Assembly: GCF_900114895.1 (NCBI RefSeq)
Contig: NZ_FOUO01000001.1
Location: 186,001 to 250,000, forward strand
Source of the DNA: Ectothiorhodospira mobilis
Lineage (GTDB): Bacteria; Pseudomonadota; Gammaproteobacteria; Ectothiorhodospirales; Ectothiorhodospiraceae
DNA: 64,000 nt
Direction: 5' to 3'
Position 1 is the first letter of the stretch; each line of letters starts with the position of its first letter. The notes beneath the pieces were generated by a model. It made no database searches. It was not told the origin of the DNA and saw only the letters and a program-made list of their open reading frames with translations. Position numbers and translations under genes: made by a program. Shown here in pieces: positions 7,698 through 16,294 of the stretch.

Positions 7698-10510
7698 CGA
7701 CCCAATCACTGATCATCAACTCGCCCTACGATGCCCCCTCGGCCTACTGGGAGCGGGACGGCAAGCAGTTGACCCTCCAGCAGGGGCGTCGCCCAGCGGC
7801 CTACGAGATCTTCGACACCCGCAACAACACCCAGCGCACCGAACCCCTGGAGCAGGTCAACCGCATCCGTCAGCGGGTGGACGAATGGCGAACAGATGGC
7901 TACCCCGGTGTCACCAGCGTTACCCGCCAGCTGCTGGAGCACTGGAACGCCCGCGGGGAATGGGATCCCGATACCTGCCGCTGGGAGGGTGGGCCTCGCC
8001 AGTACCCGTTCTATTTCTGTCAACTCGAGGCCATCGAGACCCTGATCTGGTGGCTGGAGGCCCAGCCGACCTACCGCCAGGGCATCTTCCTGGGCGGTGA
8101 CGGCGGTCCCTGGGAGCGCATCTGCAACAAGATGGCCACCGGCTCCGGCAAGACCTCGGTGATGTCGCTGATCATCACCTGGCAGACCCTCAATGCCTTC
8201 CACTACCCCAAGGATCGCCGTTTCTCCAGGGCGGTACTCATCGTCACCCCGGGCCTGACCGTCAAGAGCCGCCTGCAGGTGCTCAAGCCAGGCCACCCCC
8301 TGAACGTCTACGACGAGTTCAATCTGTGCCCCAACGAGGCCATGCGGCAGCAGCTCAATCAGATGCAACTCGCCATTGAAAACTGGCACGTTCTGATGCC
8401 GCTCAAGGAGCAGGCCCGCTCGGTGGTCAAGAAGGGCCAGGAGAGCGATGAGGCCTTTACCCGCCGTGTGCTGGGCCCCCTCGCCAACGCGCGTGACCTC
8501 ATCGTGATCAACGATGAAGCCCATCACGCATACCGTCAGCGGGCCGAATCCAAGGTCGGCAAGAAGCAGGCCGAGGAGCTGGGCATCGACCTGGAAGAGG
8601 CCACCCGCTGGATTGAGGGGCTGGACCGCATCCACAAAACCCGGCGTATCCGGTGCTGCTTCGACCTCTCCGCCACACCCTTTGCCCCTACCGGAAAGAG
8701 CAATACCGAATCCGGCCTGTTCGAATGGATCGTGTCGGACTTCGGCCTTAACGACGCCATCGAGGCCGGGCTGGTGAAGACCCCGCGGGTGGTGGTGCGT
8801 GACGATGCCCTGGCCAACGCCAAGACCTACGCCAGCAAGCTTTACCACCTCTACCGCGAAGAGGAGGTCAAGGAAGACCTCAACCGTAAGGCAAAACCCA
8901 TGGAGCCATTGCCCGACCTGGTGCAGAAGGCCTATGCCCTGCTGGCCCACGACTGGAAGGAAACCCGGCGGCAATGGCAGGATGCCGGCCACACTATACC
9001 GCCGGTGATGCTCACCGTCTGTAACCGCACCGAGACCGCGGCGCGCATCGAGAACTTCTTCAACGGGGGTGACTGCCTGATCCAGGAGACCCAGGCGCCC
9101 GATACCACCCTGCGGGTGGATTCCAAGGTGCTCGAGAAGGCCGAGCAGGGCGAAACCGGTACCAAGGACACCCAGTACGCCGCTCGATTGCAGGCCCTCA
9201 TCGAGGCGGCAGGGCTGCCTGCCGACAAGCAGGCCGATCTGCTCGCCATGAAACAGGAAGAACAGCTACGCGCACTGGTGGATACCGTCGGCAAACGGGG
9301 ACAACCGGGCCAATACCTGCAGAACGTCATCTCGGTGGCCATGCTCTCCGAGGGCTGGGACGCCGCCAATGTCACGCACATCATGGGGCTGCGCGCCTTC
9401 ACCAGTCAGTTGCTTTGCGAGCAGGTGATCGGTCGTGGCCTGCGTCGCGTCTCCCACGACATGGACGCGGAACGCAAGTTTCTCCCTGAGTATGTCAACG
9501 TCTTCGGTGTGCCGCTATCCATCTTCCAGGAAGCCGGCGGAAGCGGTGAACCTCCACCACCGCCCAAGCCCAGCGTGCGCATCGAGGTGGAAGCCGGCCG
9601 CAACCACCTGGAAATCCGCTGGCCCAACGTGGACCGCATCGACAACGTCCTCAAACCGGAGTTGGTGATCGACTGGCAAGCCGTACCGGTCCTGACCCTT
9701 GATCCGGCCCGGACACCGCTCAATGCCGACATTGCCCCTTCGCTCACGGGTTCCCCCAACCTGGCGATGGTCACAGAGATCGACCTGGAGCGGGCAGTGG
9801 AAGATTTCCGGCTGCAGAATCTGCTTTTCCGCGCGGCTCGCAAACTCTACCTGCAAAGCCAACCCGCCTTCGGGGGGGACAAGCAATATCTCGCAATACA
9901 GTTGATCCGACTGGTGGAGCAGTTCCTGGCCAGCGACAAGCTGGACATCCCCAGCCTTTGGCATCAGGACCCGGTGCGTCGTCGCCTTTTGTTCGCCCTG
10001 AACATGGATACCGTGGTAAGCCATATCGGCCGCCATGTCACCGAGCAGAACGTGGAACGCCAGGAACTGATCTTCAATGAACATCAGCCCATCGGTTCCA
10101 CCGCTTCCATGCGGCCCTGGTCGACCACCAAGCCCTGCGCCCCGACTCAGCGCTCACAGATCAGCCACGTAATCTACGACAGCACCTGGGAGAAGATGGT
10201 GGCCGATATCTGCGAGGGACATCCCGGAATCGCCGCCTGGGCCAAGAATGATCATCTCGATTTCAAGGTGCGCTACCTATGGCGGGGTTCCTCCCGTAAC
10301 TTCGTTCCTGACTACCTGATCCGCCTCGCCAACGGCAGGACGCTGGTGCTGGAGGTGAAGGGACAGGACAGCCCACAGAACGCAGCGAAACGTGCGGCCA
10401 TGAAAACCTGGATCAAGGCCGTCAACGAGCAGGGCGGGTTCGGGCAATGGGCCTTCGACACCGTATTCGCACCCGGCAAGACCCGGGATATCATCGACCC
10501 ATATTGCTGA
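7694..10510 (+). CDS. DEAD/DEAH helicase-nuclease, BPTD_3080-type restriction endonuclease (Res)
   Basis: 938-residue restriction subunit. Helicase motif I MATGSGKT is at 147, DEAH (INDEAHHAYR) at 273-276, motif III LSATPFAPTG near 320, and motif VI QVIGRGLRR at 577. The C-terminal nuclease has the PD-(D/E)xK pattern: PDYLIRL at 872 and LEVKG with E887 and K889. This architecture, an SF2 helicase followed by a C-terminal endonuclease beside a beta-class methylase, is that of type III-like systems and of the family called BPTD_3080 restriction endonucleases. ATG 7694 has AAGGA 8 bases upstream and overlaps the stop of the repeat ORF. All key residues are present, so it is probably active on unmethylated DNA, with Mod giving self-protection. 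It ends the defence operon. Confidence 0.9.
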   Translation: MTTQSLIINSPYDAPSAYWERDGKQLTLQQGRRPAAYEIFDTRNNTQRTEPLEQVNRIRQRVDEWRTDGYPGVTSVTRQLLEHWNARGEWDPDTCRWEGGPRQYPFYFCQLEAIETLIWWLEAQPTYRQGIFLGGDGGPWERICNKMATGSGKTSVMSLIITWQTLNAFHYPKDRRFSRAVLIVTPGLTVKSRLQVLKPGHPLNVYDEFNLCPNEAMRQQLNQMQLAIENWHVLMPLKEQARSVVKKGQESDEAFTRRVLGPLANARDLIVINDEAHHAYRQRAESKVGKKQAEELGIDLEEATRWIEGLDRIHKTRRIRCCFDLSATPFAPTGKSNTESGLFEWIVSDFGLNDAIEAGLVKTPRVVVRDDALANAKTYASKLYHLYREEEVKEDLNRKAKPMEPLPDLVQKAYALLAHDWKETRRQWQDAGHTIPPVMLTVCNRTETAARIENFFNGGDCLIQETQAPDTTLRVDSKVLEKAEQGETGTKDTQYAARLQALIEAAGLPADKQADLLAMKQEEQLRALVDTVGKRGQPGQYLQNVISVAMLSEGWDAANVTHIMGLRAFTSQLLCEQVIGRGLRRVSHDMDAERKFLPEYVNVFGVPLSIFQEAGGSGEPPPPPKPSVRIEVEAGRNHLEIRWPNVDRIDNVLKPELVIDWQAVPVLTLDPARTPLNADIAPSLTGSPNLAMVTEIDLERAVEDFRLQNLLFRAARKLYLQSQPAFGGDKQYLAIQLIRLVEQFLASDKLDIPSLWHQDPVRRRLLFALNMDTVVSHIGRHVTEQNVERQELIFNEHQPIGSTASMRPWSTTKPCAPTQRSQISHVIYDSTWEKMVADICEGHPGIAAWAKNDHLDFKVRYLWRGSSRNFVPDYLIRLANGRTLVLEVKGQDSPQNAAKRAAMKTWIKAVNEQGGFGQWAFDTVFAPGKTRDIIDPYC

Positions 10511-10544
10511 CCCGGAACCCGCTCCGCGTCCAGGAACCGCCGCC

Positions 10545-10766
10545 ATGCCCCGCTACCACCTGCATCTGGAGATCTCCCGGGAGGCCTTCCTGCAGTACTA
10601 CAGCGGCGCCGCGGCGGCCGTGGTGGCCCGGTCCGCCGAGGGGCCCCGGGTGCGCTTCCCCGCCTCGGCCCTGCGGCCCTTCGTGGGCCATGACGGCATC
10701 AACGGCCGCTTCGTGCTCACCGTGGACGAACACAACCGCCTGCAGTCTCTGGACCGGGTGGATTGA
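10545..10766 (+). CDS. DUF2835 family small protein
   Basis: 73 residues, beginning [11 protein letters not shown] and containing [22 protein letters not shown] in two parts that fit the DUF2835 pattern (a conserved FPA..LRPFV..(D/E)GI.GRF core). This is a short beta-rich protein of gammaproteobacteria of unknown function, with no signal or membrane segment. It lies 34 bases after res and 83 bases before rph; I read it as the first housekeeping gene beyond the defence insertion. Confidence 0.85.
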   Translation: MPRYHLHLEISREAFLQYYSGAAAAVVARSAEGPRVRFPASALRPFVGHDGINGRFVLTVDEHNRLQSLDRVD

Positions 10767-10813
10767 CTCCCGGCCTCCTGGATGGCACATGGCCCCCGGC
10801 GCCGGGGTGCGCG

Positions 10814-10819
10814 TATAAT
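10814..10819 (+). promoter_or_regulatory. Consensus -10 hexamer before rph
   Basis: A perfect TATAAT lies 30 bases before the rph ATG in an otherwise very GC-rich stretch. No good -35 is found at 16-18 bases upstream (only GC-rich sequence), so activator dependence or a weak promoter is possible. TTGACT at 10763-10768 is too far away to pair with it. Confidence 0.4.
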
Positions 10820-10849
10820 GCCCGCCCGCTTTTCCCACAGGAGATCCCC

Positions 10850-11569
10850 ATGCGACCCAGCGGCCGCGCCCCGGACGAGCTTCGTCCCATCCGCATTACC
10901 CGCCGGTTCACCCGCCACGCCGAGGGCTCGGTACTGGTGGAATACGGCGACACGCGGGTGATCTGCACCGCCAGCGTAGACGAGCGCGTGCCGCCCTTCC
11001 TGCGCGGCAAGGGCCGGGGCTGGGTCACCGCCGAATACGGCATGCTGCCCCGGGCCACCCACGACCGCATGGCCCGGGAGGCCGCCCGGGGACGCCAGGG
11101 GGGACGCACCCTGGAGATCCAGCGGCTCATCGGCCGCAGCCTGCGCGCCGCGGTGAACCTGGAGGCCCTGGGGGAACGCCAGATCACCGTGGACTGCGAC
11201 GTGATCCAGGCCGACGGCGGCACCCGCACCGCCTCCATCACCGGCGGCTACGTGGCCCTGGCGGACGCCATCGCGTCCCTGAGGGCCCGGGACGCCCTGC
11301 GCAGGGATCCCCTGTTCGGCAGCGTGGCCGCCGTCTCCACCGGGATCTACAAGGGCACCCCGGTGCTGGACCTGGACTACGCCGAGGATTCCGAGGCGGA
11401 GACCGACATGAACGTGGTGATGAACGAGGCCGGGGGCTTCATCGAGGTGCAGGGCACCGCCGAGGGGCACGCCTTCCGTCCGGAGGAGCTGCAGTCCATG
11501 CTGGATCTGGCCCAGAAGGGCATCGGCGAACTCATCGCCGCCCAGCAGGCGGCCCTGGCCGAAGGCTGA
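10850..11569 (+). CDS. rph: Ribonuclease PH
   Basis: Phosphorolytic 3'-5' exoribonuclease that trims tRNA 3' ends and structured RNAs. 239 residues, matching E. coli RNase PH (238). Recognisable stretches are [12 protein letters not shown] at the N-terminus, the [15 protein letters not shown] region, the [19 protein letters not shown] active-site block in which the Asp residues lie, and the C-terminal EVQGTAEG. Start at ATG 10850 has CAGGAG 6 bases upstream; the open frame continues upstream but no family similarity does. Followed after 217 bases by rdgB, the usual gammaproteobacterial order rph-rdgB-hemW. Confidence 0.97.
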   Translation: MRPSGRAPDELRPIRITRRFTRHAEGSVLVEYGDTRVICTASVDERVPPFLRGKGRGWVTAEYGMLPRATHDRMAREAARGRQGGRTLEIQRLIGRSLRAAVNLEALGERQITVDCDVIQADGGTRTASITGGYVALADAIASLRARDALRRDPLFGSVAAVSTGIYKGTPVLDLDYAEDSEAETDMNVVMNEAGGFIEVQGTAEGHAFRPEELQSMLDLAQKGIGELIAAQQAALAEG

Positions 11570-11576
11570 TCCCTCA

Positions 11577-11742
11577 GGATCCACGGCGGCCCCTCAAGGG
11601 GCTCCCCCGCGCCCTGGTTCCAGGGCAGGAGTCCCGTTGCGGGGGGAGATCCGCAAGGGGTGTGCGCCGCAGGGAGGCGGCGCGCAAGCCTCCAGGGACG
11701 GATTCACGGCGGCCCCTGGAGGAGCTCCCCCCGCAACGGGAC
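11577..11742. repeat. Structured repeat element between rph and rdgB
   Basis: A 34-bp imperfect direct repeat begins GGATYCACGGCGGCCCCT at 11577 and again at 11700. A perfect 18-bp inverted repeat pairs 11631-11648 (GTCCCGTTGCGGGGGGAG) with 11725-11742. Inside that arm lie two further hairpins: 11689-11697 with 11714-11722, and a GC-rich one near 11662-11685. The nested structure could form a long stem in the rph-rdgB transcript or be a REP/MITE-like palindromic unit. No coding sequence is present. Other genomic copies cannot be judged from this window. Confidence 0.6.
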
Positions 11743-11786
11743 GGGAACGCTACCCCTGGCTCCATGACATGCAACAGGAGAACCCC

Positions 11787-12398
11787 ATGCAGATCGTCCT
11801 GGCCACCGGCAACCCCGGCAAGGTGAAGGAATTCCAGCAACTCCTGGCCCCCACCGGCCACCAGGTGCGGCCCCAGTCCGACTTCCACGTGCCCGAGGCC
11901 GAGGAGACGGGGCTCACCTTCGTGGAGAATGCCATCATCAAGGCCCGCAACGCCGCCCGCCACACCGGCCTGCCCGCCATGGCCGACGACTCCGGCATCG
12001 AGGTGGACGCCCTGGACGGGGCCCCCGGCATCTACTCGGCCCGCTACGCCGGCCCCGGGGCCGATGCCCGGGCCAACAACCAAAAGCTCCTGGAGGCCCT
12101 GCGGGACGTGCCCGAAGATCAGCGCACGGCCCGTTTCCGCTGCGTCATCGCCTTCCTGCGCCACGCCGAGGACCCCTCCCCCGTGCTCACCCAGGGCACC
12201 TGGACGGGACGCATCGCCCTGGCCCCCGCCGGCGAGGGCGGCCACGGCTACGACCCCGTCTTCCTGGTCCCGGAACTGGGACAGACGGCGGCAGAGATCC
12301 ACGCCGATGAAAAGAACCGGCGCAGCCACCGGGGCCAGGCCCTGGCCGCCTTCCTCGAGGCCCTGCGCAGGGAAGGCGCAGAAGCGCCGGGGCCCTGA
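11787..12398 (+). CDS. rdgB: Non-canonical purine NTP pyrophosphatase (ITP/XTP)
   Basis: Hydrolyses dITP, XTP and related deaminated purine nucleotides to the monophosphate, keeping them out of DNA and RNA. 203 residues, as usual for the RdgB/HAM1 family. Motifs visible: [12 protein letters not shown] at the N-terminus (substrate phosphate loop), [24 protein letters not shown] (split here: ADDSG then DALDG and GIYSARYAG), and [10 protein letters not shown] plus [11 protein letters not shown] near the C-terminus. ATG 11787 has AGGAG 5 bases upstream. Same strand as rph and hemW. Confidence 0.97.
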   Translation: MQIVLATGNPGKVKEFQQLLAPTGHQVRPQSDFHVPEAEETGLTFVENAIIKARNAARHTGLPAMADDSGIEVDALDGAPGIYSARYAGPGADARANNQKLLEALRDVPEDQRTARFRCVIAFLRHAEDPSPVLTQGTWTGRIALAPAGEGGHGYDPVFLVPELGQTAAEIHADEKNRRSHRGQALAAFLEALRREGAEAPGP

Positions 12399-12426
12399 GC
12401 CCCTACCGCCAGGCCCCCGCACCGCC

Positions 12427-13575
12427 ATGCCCACCCCCCCGCTGGCCCTCTATGTCCACATCCCCTGGTGCGTGCGCAAATGCCCCTACTGCGACTTCAA
12501 TTCCCATGCGGCGCGGGAGATCCCCGAGGAAGCCTACCTGCAGGCCCTGCTGGCGGACCTGGAGGTGGATCTGCAACGACTGCCCCAGCGGGCGCTCGTG
12601 AGCGTCTTCATCGGCGGCGGCACCCCCAGCCTCTTCACCCCGCAGACCATCGGCCGGCTGCTGGAACGTGCGGCAAGACGCCCCGGCCTGGTCCATGACG
12701 CCGAGATCACCCTGGAGGCCAACCCCGGCACCCTGGAGCGGGCGCGTTTCCGGGGCTTTCGCGACGCCGGGGTGAACCGCCTCTCCATCGGCGCCCAGAG
12801 CCTGGACGACACCCTGCTGCGCCGCCTGGGGCGGATCCACGACGCCCGCGCCGTGGTGGATGCCGTGGCCGCGGCCCGCAGCGCGGGCTTTACCCACCTC
12901 AACCTGGACCTGATGTGCGCCCTGCCGGGGCAGACCCCGGCCCAGGCCCGGGCCGACCTGGACGCCGCCCTGGCCCTGGAACCGGAGCACCTGAGCTGGT
13001 ACGAACTCACCCTGGAGGCGGGGACCGCCTTCGCGCGCCATCCCCCCGCCCTGCCCGACGAGGATGCCCGAGCGGCCATGCAGGAGGCGGGGCGGGAGCG
13101 GCTACAGCGGGCGGGATTCGAGCACTACGAGGTGTCCGCCCACGCCCGCCCCGGGCACCACTGCCGGCACAACCTCAACTACTGGCGCTTCGGCGACTAC
13201 CTGGGCATCGGCGCCGGGGCCCACGGCAAGCACACCCTGCCGGGGGGGCGCATCCTGCGGCGCTGGAAGCAGGCCGATGCCGCCACCTTCATGGCGGCGG
13301 CGATGGCCGGGGACGCCGTCGACGGGACAGAGGCACTGGACCCACCGGCGGCGACCTTCGACTTCATGCTCAACGCCCTGCGCCTGACACAAGGGGTACC
13401 GGCGACCCTGTTCACCCGGCACACGGGATTGCCGCTGTCCCACCTGGAACCGGCCCGGGGTACGGCCGTGGCCCGGGGGCTGCTGCAGGACCGGCCGGAC
13501 CGGCTGCAGGCCACGGCCCTGGGGCGGCGCTACCTGGACGACCTGGTGGCCCTGTTCATCCCGCAAGGGAACTGA
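12427..13575 (+). CDS. hemW: Heme chaperone HemW (radical SAM)
   Basis: Radical SAM protein of the HemN-like family, now regarded as a heme chaperone delivering heme to membrane respiratory enzymes rather than a coproporphyrinogen dehydrogenase. 382 residues. The [4Fe-4S]/SAM motif CX3CX2C is C15, C19, C22 (CVRKCPYC). The GGGTPSLF motif follows near 70 and the LMCALPGQT motif in the mid region. The C-terminal HemN-like domain includes NYWRFGDYLGIGAGAHG. It lacks the extra N-terminal cysteine of true HemN (CX3CX2CXC here ends in CDF). ATG 12427 is 28 bases after rdgB. Confidence 0.95.
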   Translation: MPTPPLALYVHIPWCVRKCPYCDFNSHAAREIPEEAYLQALLADLEVDLQRLPQRALVSVFIGGGTPSLFTPQTIGRLLERAARRPGLVHDAEITLEANPGTLERARFRGFRDAGVNRLSIGAQSLDDTLLRRLGRIHDARAVVDAVAAARSAGFTHLNLDLMCALPGQTPAQARADLDAALALEPEHLSWYELTLEAGTAFARHPPALPDEDARAAMQEAGRERLQRAGFEHYEVSAHARPGHHCRHNLNYWRFGDYLGIGAGAHGKHTLPGGRILRRWKQADAATFMAAAMAGDAVDGTEALDPPAATFDFMLNALRLTQGVPATLFTRHTGLPLSHLEPARGTAVARGLLQDRPDRLQATALGRRYLDDLVALFIPQGN

Positions 13576-13628
13576 TCGCCCCGCCGCCCGGGTCCAATGG
13601 GCGTATCCGAGGCGAGGAGGATGCCGCC

Positions 13629-13823
13629 ATGACCGATCCCCTGGAAGAAGTGACCGTGGAATGCCCCTGGTGCGGGGCCGTGTTCGACACCCCCGTGGAT
13701 GCCCAGGAGGCGGGGGACCGCTACGTGGAGGACTGCCCCACCTGCTGCGCCCCCATCGAGTTCCATGTGGCGGTGGACAACACGGGCCGGCTGCAGGTGA
13801 CGGTGCAGCGGGAGGGGCGCTGA
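13629..13823 (+). CDS. CPXCG-motif cysteine-rich zinc-ribbon protein
   Basis: 64 residues with two Cys pairs, CPWCG near residue 12 and CPTCC near 38, the arrangement of the CPXCG Cys-rich family (a small zinc ribbon). Function is unknown. GAGGAGG lies 8 bases before ATG 13629, a strong ribosome site. It ends 6 bases from the convergent lipoate-ligase fusion gene. Confidence 0.85.
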   Translation: MTDPLEEVTVECPWCGAVFDTPVDAQEAGDRYVEDCPTCCAPIEFHVAVDNTGRLQVTVQREGR

Positions 13824-13829
13824 GGGCCT

Positions 13830-15398
13830 TCAGCCCGCCCCGGGGGGGACCCAGGCCATCACCTTCTCCAGCAGCGGGGCATCCAGGGCCGCCTCGGCGC
13901 TGAAGCGGCCCTCGTAGGCCGCGTCCTCCTGGTTCAGTTCGTAGCAGTTGGAGCCGGTGATATCCATGAGCACCGCCGGGATGGCGGCGGCGCGAAAGGC
14001 ATGGGCCCGCTTGAGATAGAAATGCCGGCAGCACATGCCCACATAGGCTGGCGCGCCCTGCCGCTGCATGTCGGCGAACACCTCCCGCAGGTGCTCGTAA
14101 CGGGTGATGGTCACCACCTGCATGCCCCGCTCCCGGGCCAGGCGGTAGGCCTCCCCCACCTCGCAGCCGCCGCACTCCACGCAGCCGTCCTCGTGGCGCC
14201 ACTTGCACCAGGCGGGCTTGGCGCAGTAGGGCACCAGCAGGACCGTGGCCCGGGAGAGGATCTCCGGGGCCGCCTCGCTGCCGTCCACGCGGTGCACCAT
14301 GAGCCGGTTGGCCTCGGCCGCGGTCAGCCCCAGGGCCTGTTCCCCCCGCCGCCCCAGGGCCAGGCGCAGCAGCCGGGCCAGGGGCTCGGGACCGAACCCC
14401 GGCATCTCCGCCCCGACCTCCCGCAGGCGGTGCAGCAGGCGTACCTCCGCCGCCTCCAGGGGCGCCCCCTCCAGGGCCCGGCACAGGTCCGCGAACAGGT
14501 GCACGGGGGCGGCGTGCACGGCCCCCGCCAGGGTGGCCTCGCGGATGTGCCTGCCCGCGGCGTCGGGGACGAGGCGCAGATGGAGCACGCCGCCGGGGGT
14601 GGGCAGGAAGGCCCGCCAGCTCTCGCCTTCTTCGGCCTCCCAGTCCACCTGCAGCCCGGGCATGGCCCCGGCCGGGTCCGGCGCGGGTTCCGCCGTGGCC
14701 GCGCAGCGGGCCGGGGGTTCGGGCACCGCCTCCAGGGCCAGCTCCTCCATCAGGGCCCGGGTCACCGCCGCCTTCACCGTCTCCAGGTCCCGGGGGCCGT
14801 TCGGCAGGTCCTCCAGGGTGACGAAGCGCTGGCGGGCGCTGAGGATGCCCTCGCTGCTGAGCTTCTCCCGGGGGAAGCGCAGCACCTTCAAGAGGGTCTC
14901 CACGTCCAGATATTCCAGGATCACGCCGTGATAGAGGATGGCCTCCGGCTCCACGGCGAGAAACCCCGCCGCCAGCTTGCGGCCGTCCACCTCCACGTCG
15001 TTGGGGAAGGCGCTGCGGGCGGGGATGCCCAGGCTGCCCAGGGCCCGGGCCAGGGCGCGGTTGAGACGGGCCATGAGGGCGGTGAGGGTGTCCCCCTCCC
15101 CCAGCCAGTCCCGGGGCAGGGTCAGGGTCAGGCAGCACTGGCCGGGGCAGAGATAGAGGGCGCCCCCCCCGGAGAGGCGGCGCACCACCGGGATGCCCGC
15201 CTCCTGGCAGTAGGCCCCGCGCACGGCATGGCAGGCGGCCTCGAAGCGCCCCATGCTGGCGGTGGGCTCATAGCGGTGGAAGCGCAGCCGCGCCTCCCCC
15301 AGGGCCACCCCGTCCCGCAGATGCACCCGGTCCCGGGCGGCGTGCACCGTCCCCGGGGCCAGTCCCTCACTCCAGACCCGGCAGGGCCGGGCCGTCAT
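13830..15398 (-). CDS. Lipoate-protein ligase domain fused to DUF116
   Basis: 522 residues in two parts. Residues about 1-240 form a biotin/lipoate ligase fold with RRLSGGGALY (substrate loop) and NDVEVDGRKLAAG, whose Lys corresponds to the catalytic Lys of LplA. Residues about 375-510 are DUF116: VPYCAKPAWC followed by a CX7CX2CX2C cluster, then YVGMCCRHF and GSNCYEL. In all, eight cysteines could hold one or two Fe-S clusters. The ATG overlaps the ubiV stop (ATGA), so it is the last gene of the yhcC-ubiU-ubiV operon. A plausible role is octanoyl/lipoyl transfer coupled to an Fe-S domain; the target protein and the purpose of the fusion are unknown. The middle (240-370) is probably a linker/accessory domain. 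Confidence 0.85.
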   Translation of the reverse strand: MTARPCRVWSEGLAPGTVHAARDRVHLRDGVALGEARLRFHRYEPTASMGRFEAACHAVRGAYCQEAGIPVVRRLSGGGALYLCPGQCCLTLTLPRDWLGEGDTLTALMARLNRALARALGSLGIPARSAFPNDVEVDGRKLAAGFLAVEPEAILYHGVILEYLDVETLLKVLRFPREKLSSEGILSARQRFVTLEDLPNGPRDLETVKAAVTRALMEELALEAVPEPPARCAATAEPAPDPAGAMPGLQVDWEAEEGESWRAFLPTPGGVLHLRLVPDAAGRHIREATLAGAVHAAPVHLFADLCRALEGAPLEAAEVRLLHRLREVGAEMPGFGPEPLARLLRLALGRRGEQALGLTAAEANRLMVHRVDGSEAAPEILSRATVLLVPYCAKPAWCKWRHEDGCVECGGCEVGEAYRLARERGMQVVTITRYEHLREVFADMQRQGAPAYVGMCCRHFYLKRAHAFRAAAIPAVLMDITGSNCYELNQEDAAYEGRFSAEAALDAPLLEKVMAWVPPGAG

Positions 15399-16294
15399 GC
15401 GGATAGTCCTTCCTCGTGCCAGCGCATGCCGGCATCCCCCAGCCAGTAGCCGTTGCAGAACCGGGGGAAGAGGGGCTGCAGGCGCTCCAGGGCCTGGGCC
15501 GAGGAACGGGTGCCGTCGATGCAGTCGCGAAAGGCCTGGATCACCTCCAGGGTGCCCTCGGGCTCGGGGGAGATGCGCGCCACCTCCACCCCCATGTCCA
15601 TCAGCTCCGGGAGGGAACCGATGAGGTTGGCGGGGTCGGCGGACTGCAACTGGATGCCGTTGATGGTGAGGAAGGTCTCACCGTCCTGGGTGGCCATGGG
15701 CAGGCCGCCGGGGTAGTCGATGCAGGCCAGTTCGCAGGCGTCCTTGGGCACGTTGCGGGCGCGGGCGGTGAAGCAGCGGGCGGAGAAGGCCAGGGGCAGG
15801 CGGCCGAAGGCCAGGACCTCCGTCTCCAGGCCCGCGGGGCGGGCGGCATGCATGGCCGAGAGCACCTGCCGGGACAGTTCCACCGGCATCACCCAGCGTA
15901 CGGCCCCCAGGTCCGCCAGTTCCGCCAGGGTGGCGGCGTTGTAGGTGTTGATATGCGGGCCGGCGACGAAGGGGGCCCCGGCGCATACCCCCAGGGCGGT
16001 GGCGTCGTTGGCCTCCAGCAGGAAGCGCCCGTTGCGGGCCAGGCTCTCCAGGGCCAGGCGCTCGGATTCCGCCTCCATGAGGGCCAGGGTGGAGAGGATC
16101 ACCGTCTTGCCGGCGGCGGCGAGGCGGTCCCCCAGTTCCAGCCAGTCGGCGGGGCGCAATTCGCGGCGCTTGGAACAGACCGTCTCCCCCAGGTAGACGA
16201 TGTCCACAGGGGCCCGTTCCACCTCGCGGTAGAAGTCCATCACCCGCTCGCGGGGCCAGTAGTATTGGATCGGTCCCAGGGAGAGCTTCATCAT
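15395..16294 (-). CDS. ubiV: O2-independent ubiquinone biosynthesis protein UbiV (U32 family)
   Basis: Partner of UbiU in anaerobic ring hydroxylation of ubiquinone precursors; cytoplasmic, binds a [4Fe-4S] cluster. 299 residues. The four ligand cysteines of the E. coli protein are conserved in spacing: C40 (GETVCSKR), C174, C187 and C191 (CELAC). The N-terminus KLSLGPIQYYW is typical. Start ATG 16294 overlaps the ubiU TGA as ATGA; an in-frame ATG lies one codon later. It overlaps the downstream ligase-DUF116 gene in the same way. The third partner, UbiT, is not in this window. Confidence 0.93.
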   Translation of the reverse strand: MMKLSLGPIQYYWPRERVMDFYREVERAPVDIVYLGETVCSKRRELRPADWLELGDRLAAAGKTVILSTLALMEAESERLALESLARNGRFLLEANDATALGVCAGAPFVAGPHINTYNAATLAELADLGAVRWVMPVELSRQVLSAMHAARPAGLETEVLAFGRLPLAFSARCFTARARNVPKDACELACIDYPGGLPMATQDGETFLTINGIQLQSADPANLIGSLPELMDMGVEVARISPEPEGTLEVIQAFRDCIDGTRSSAQALERLQPLFPRFCNGYWLGDAGMRWHEEGLSA

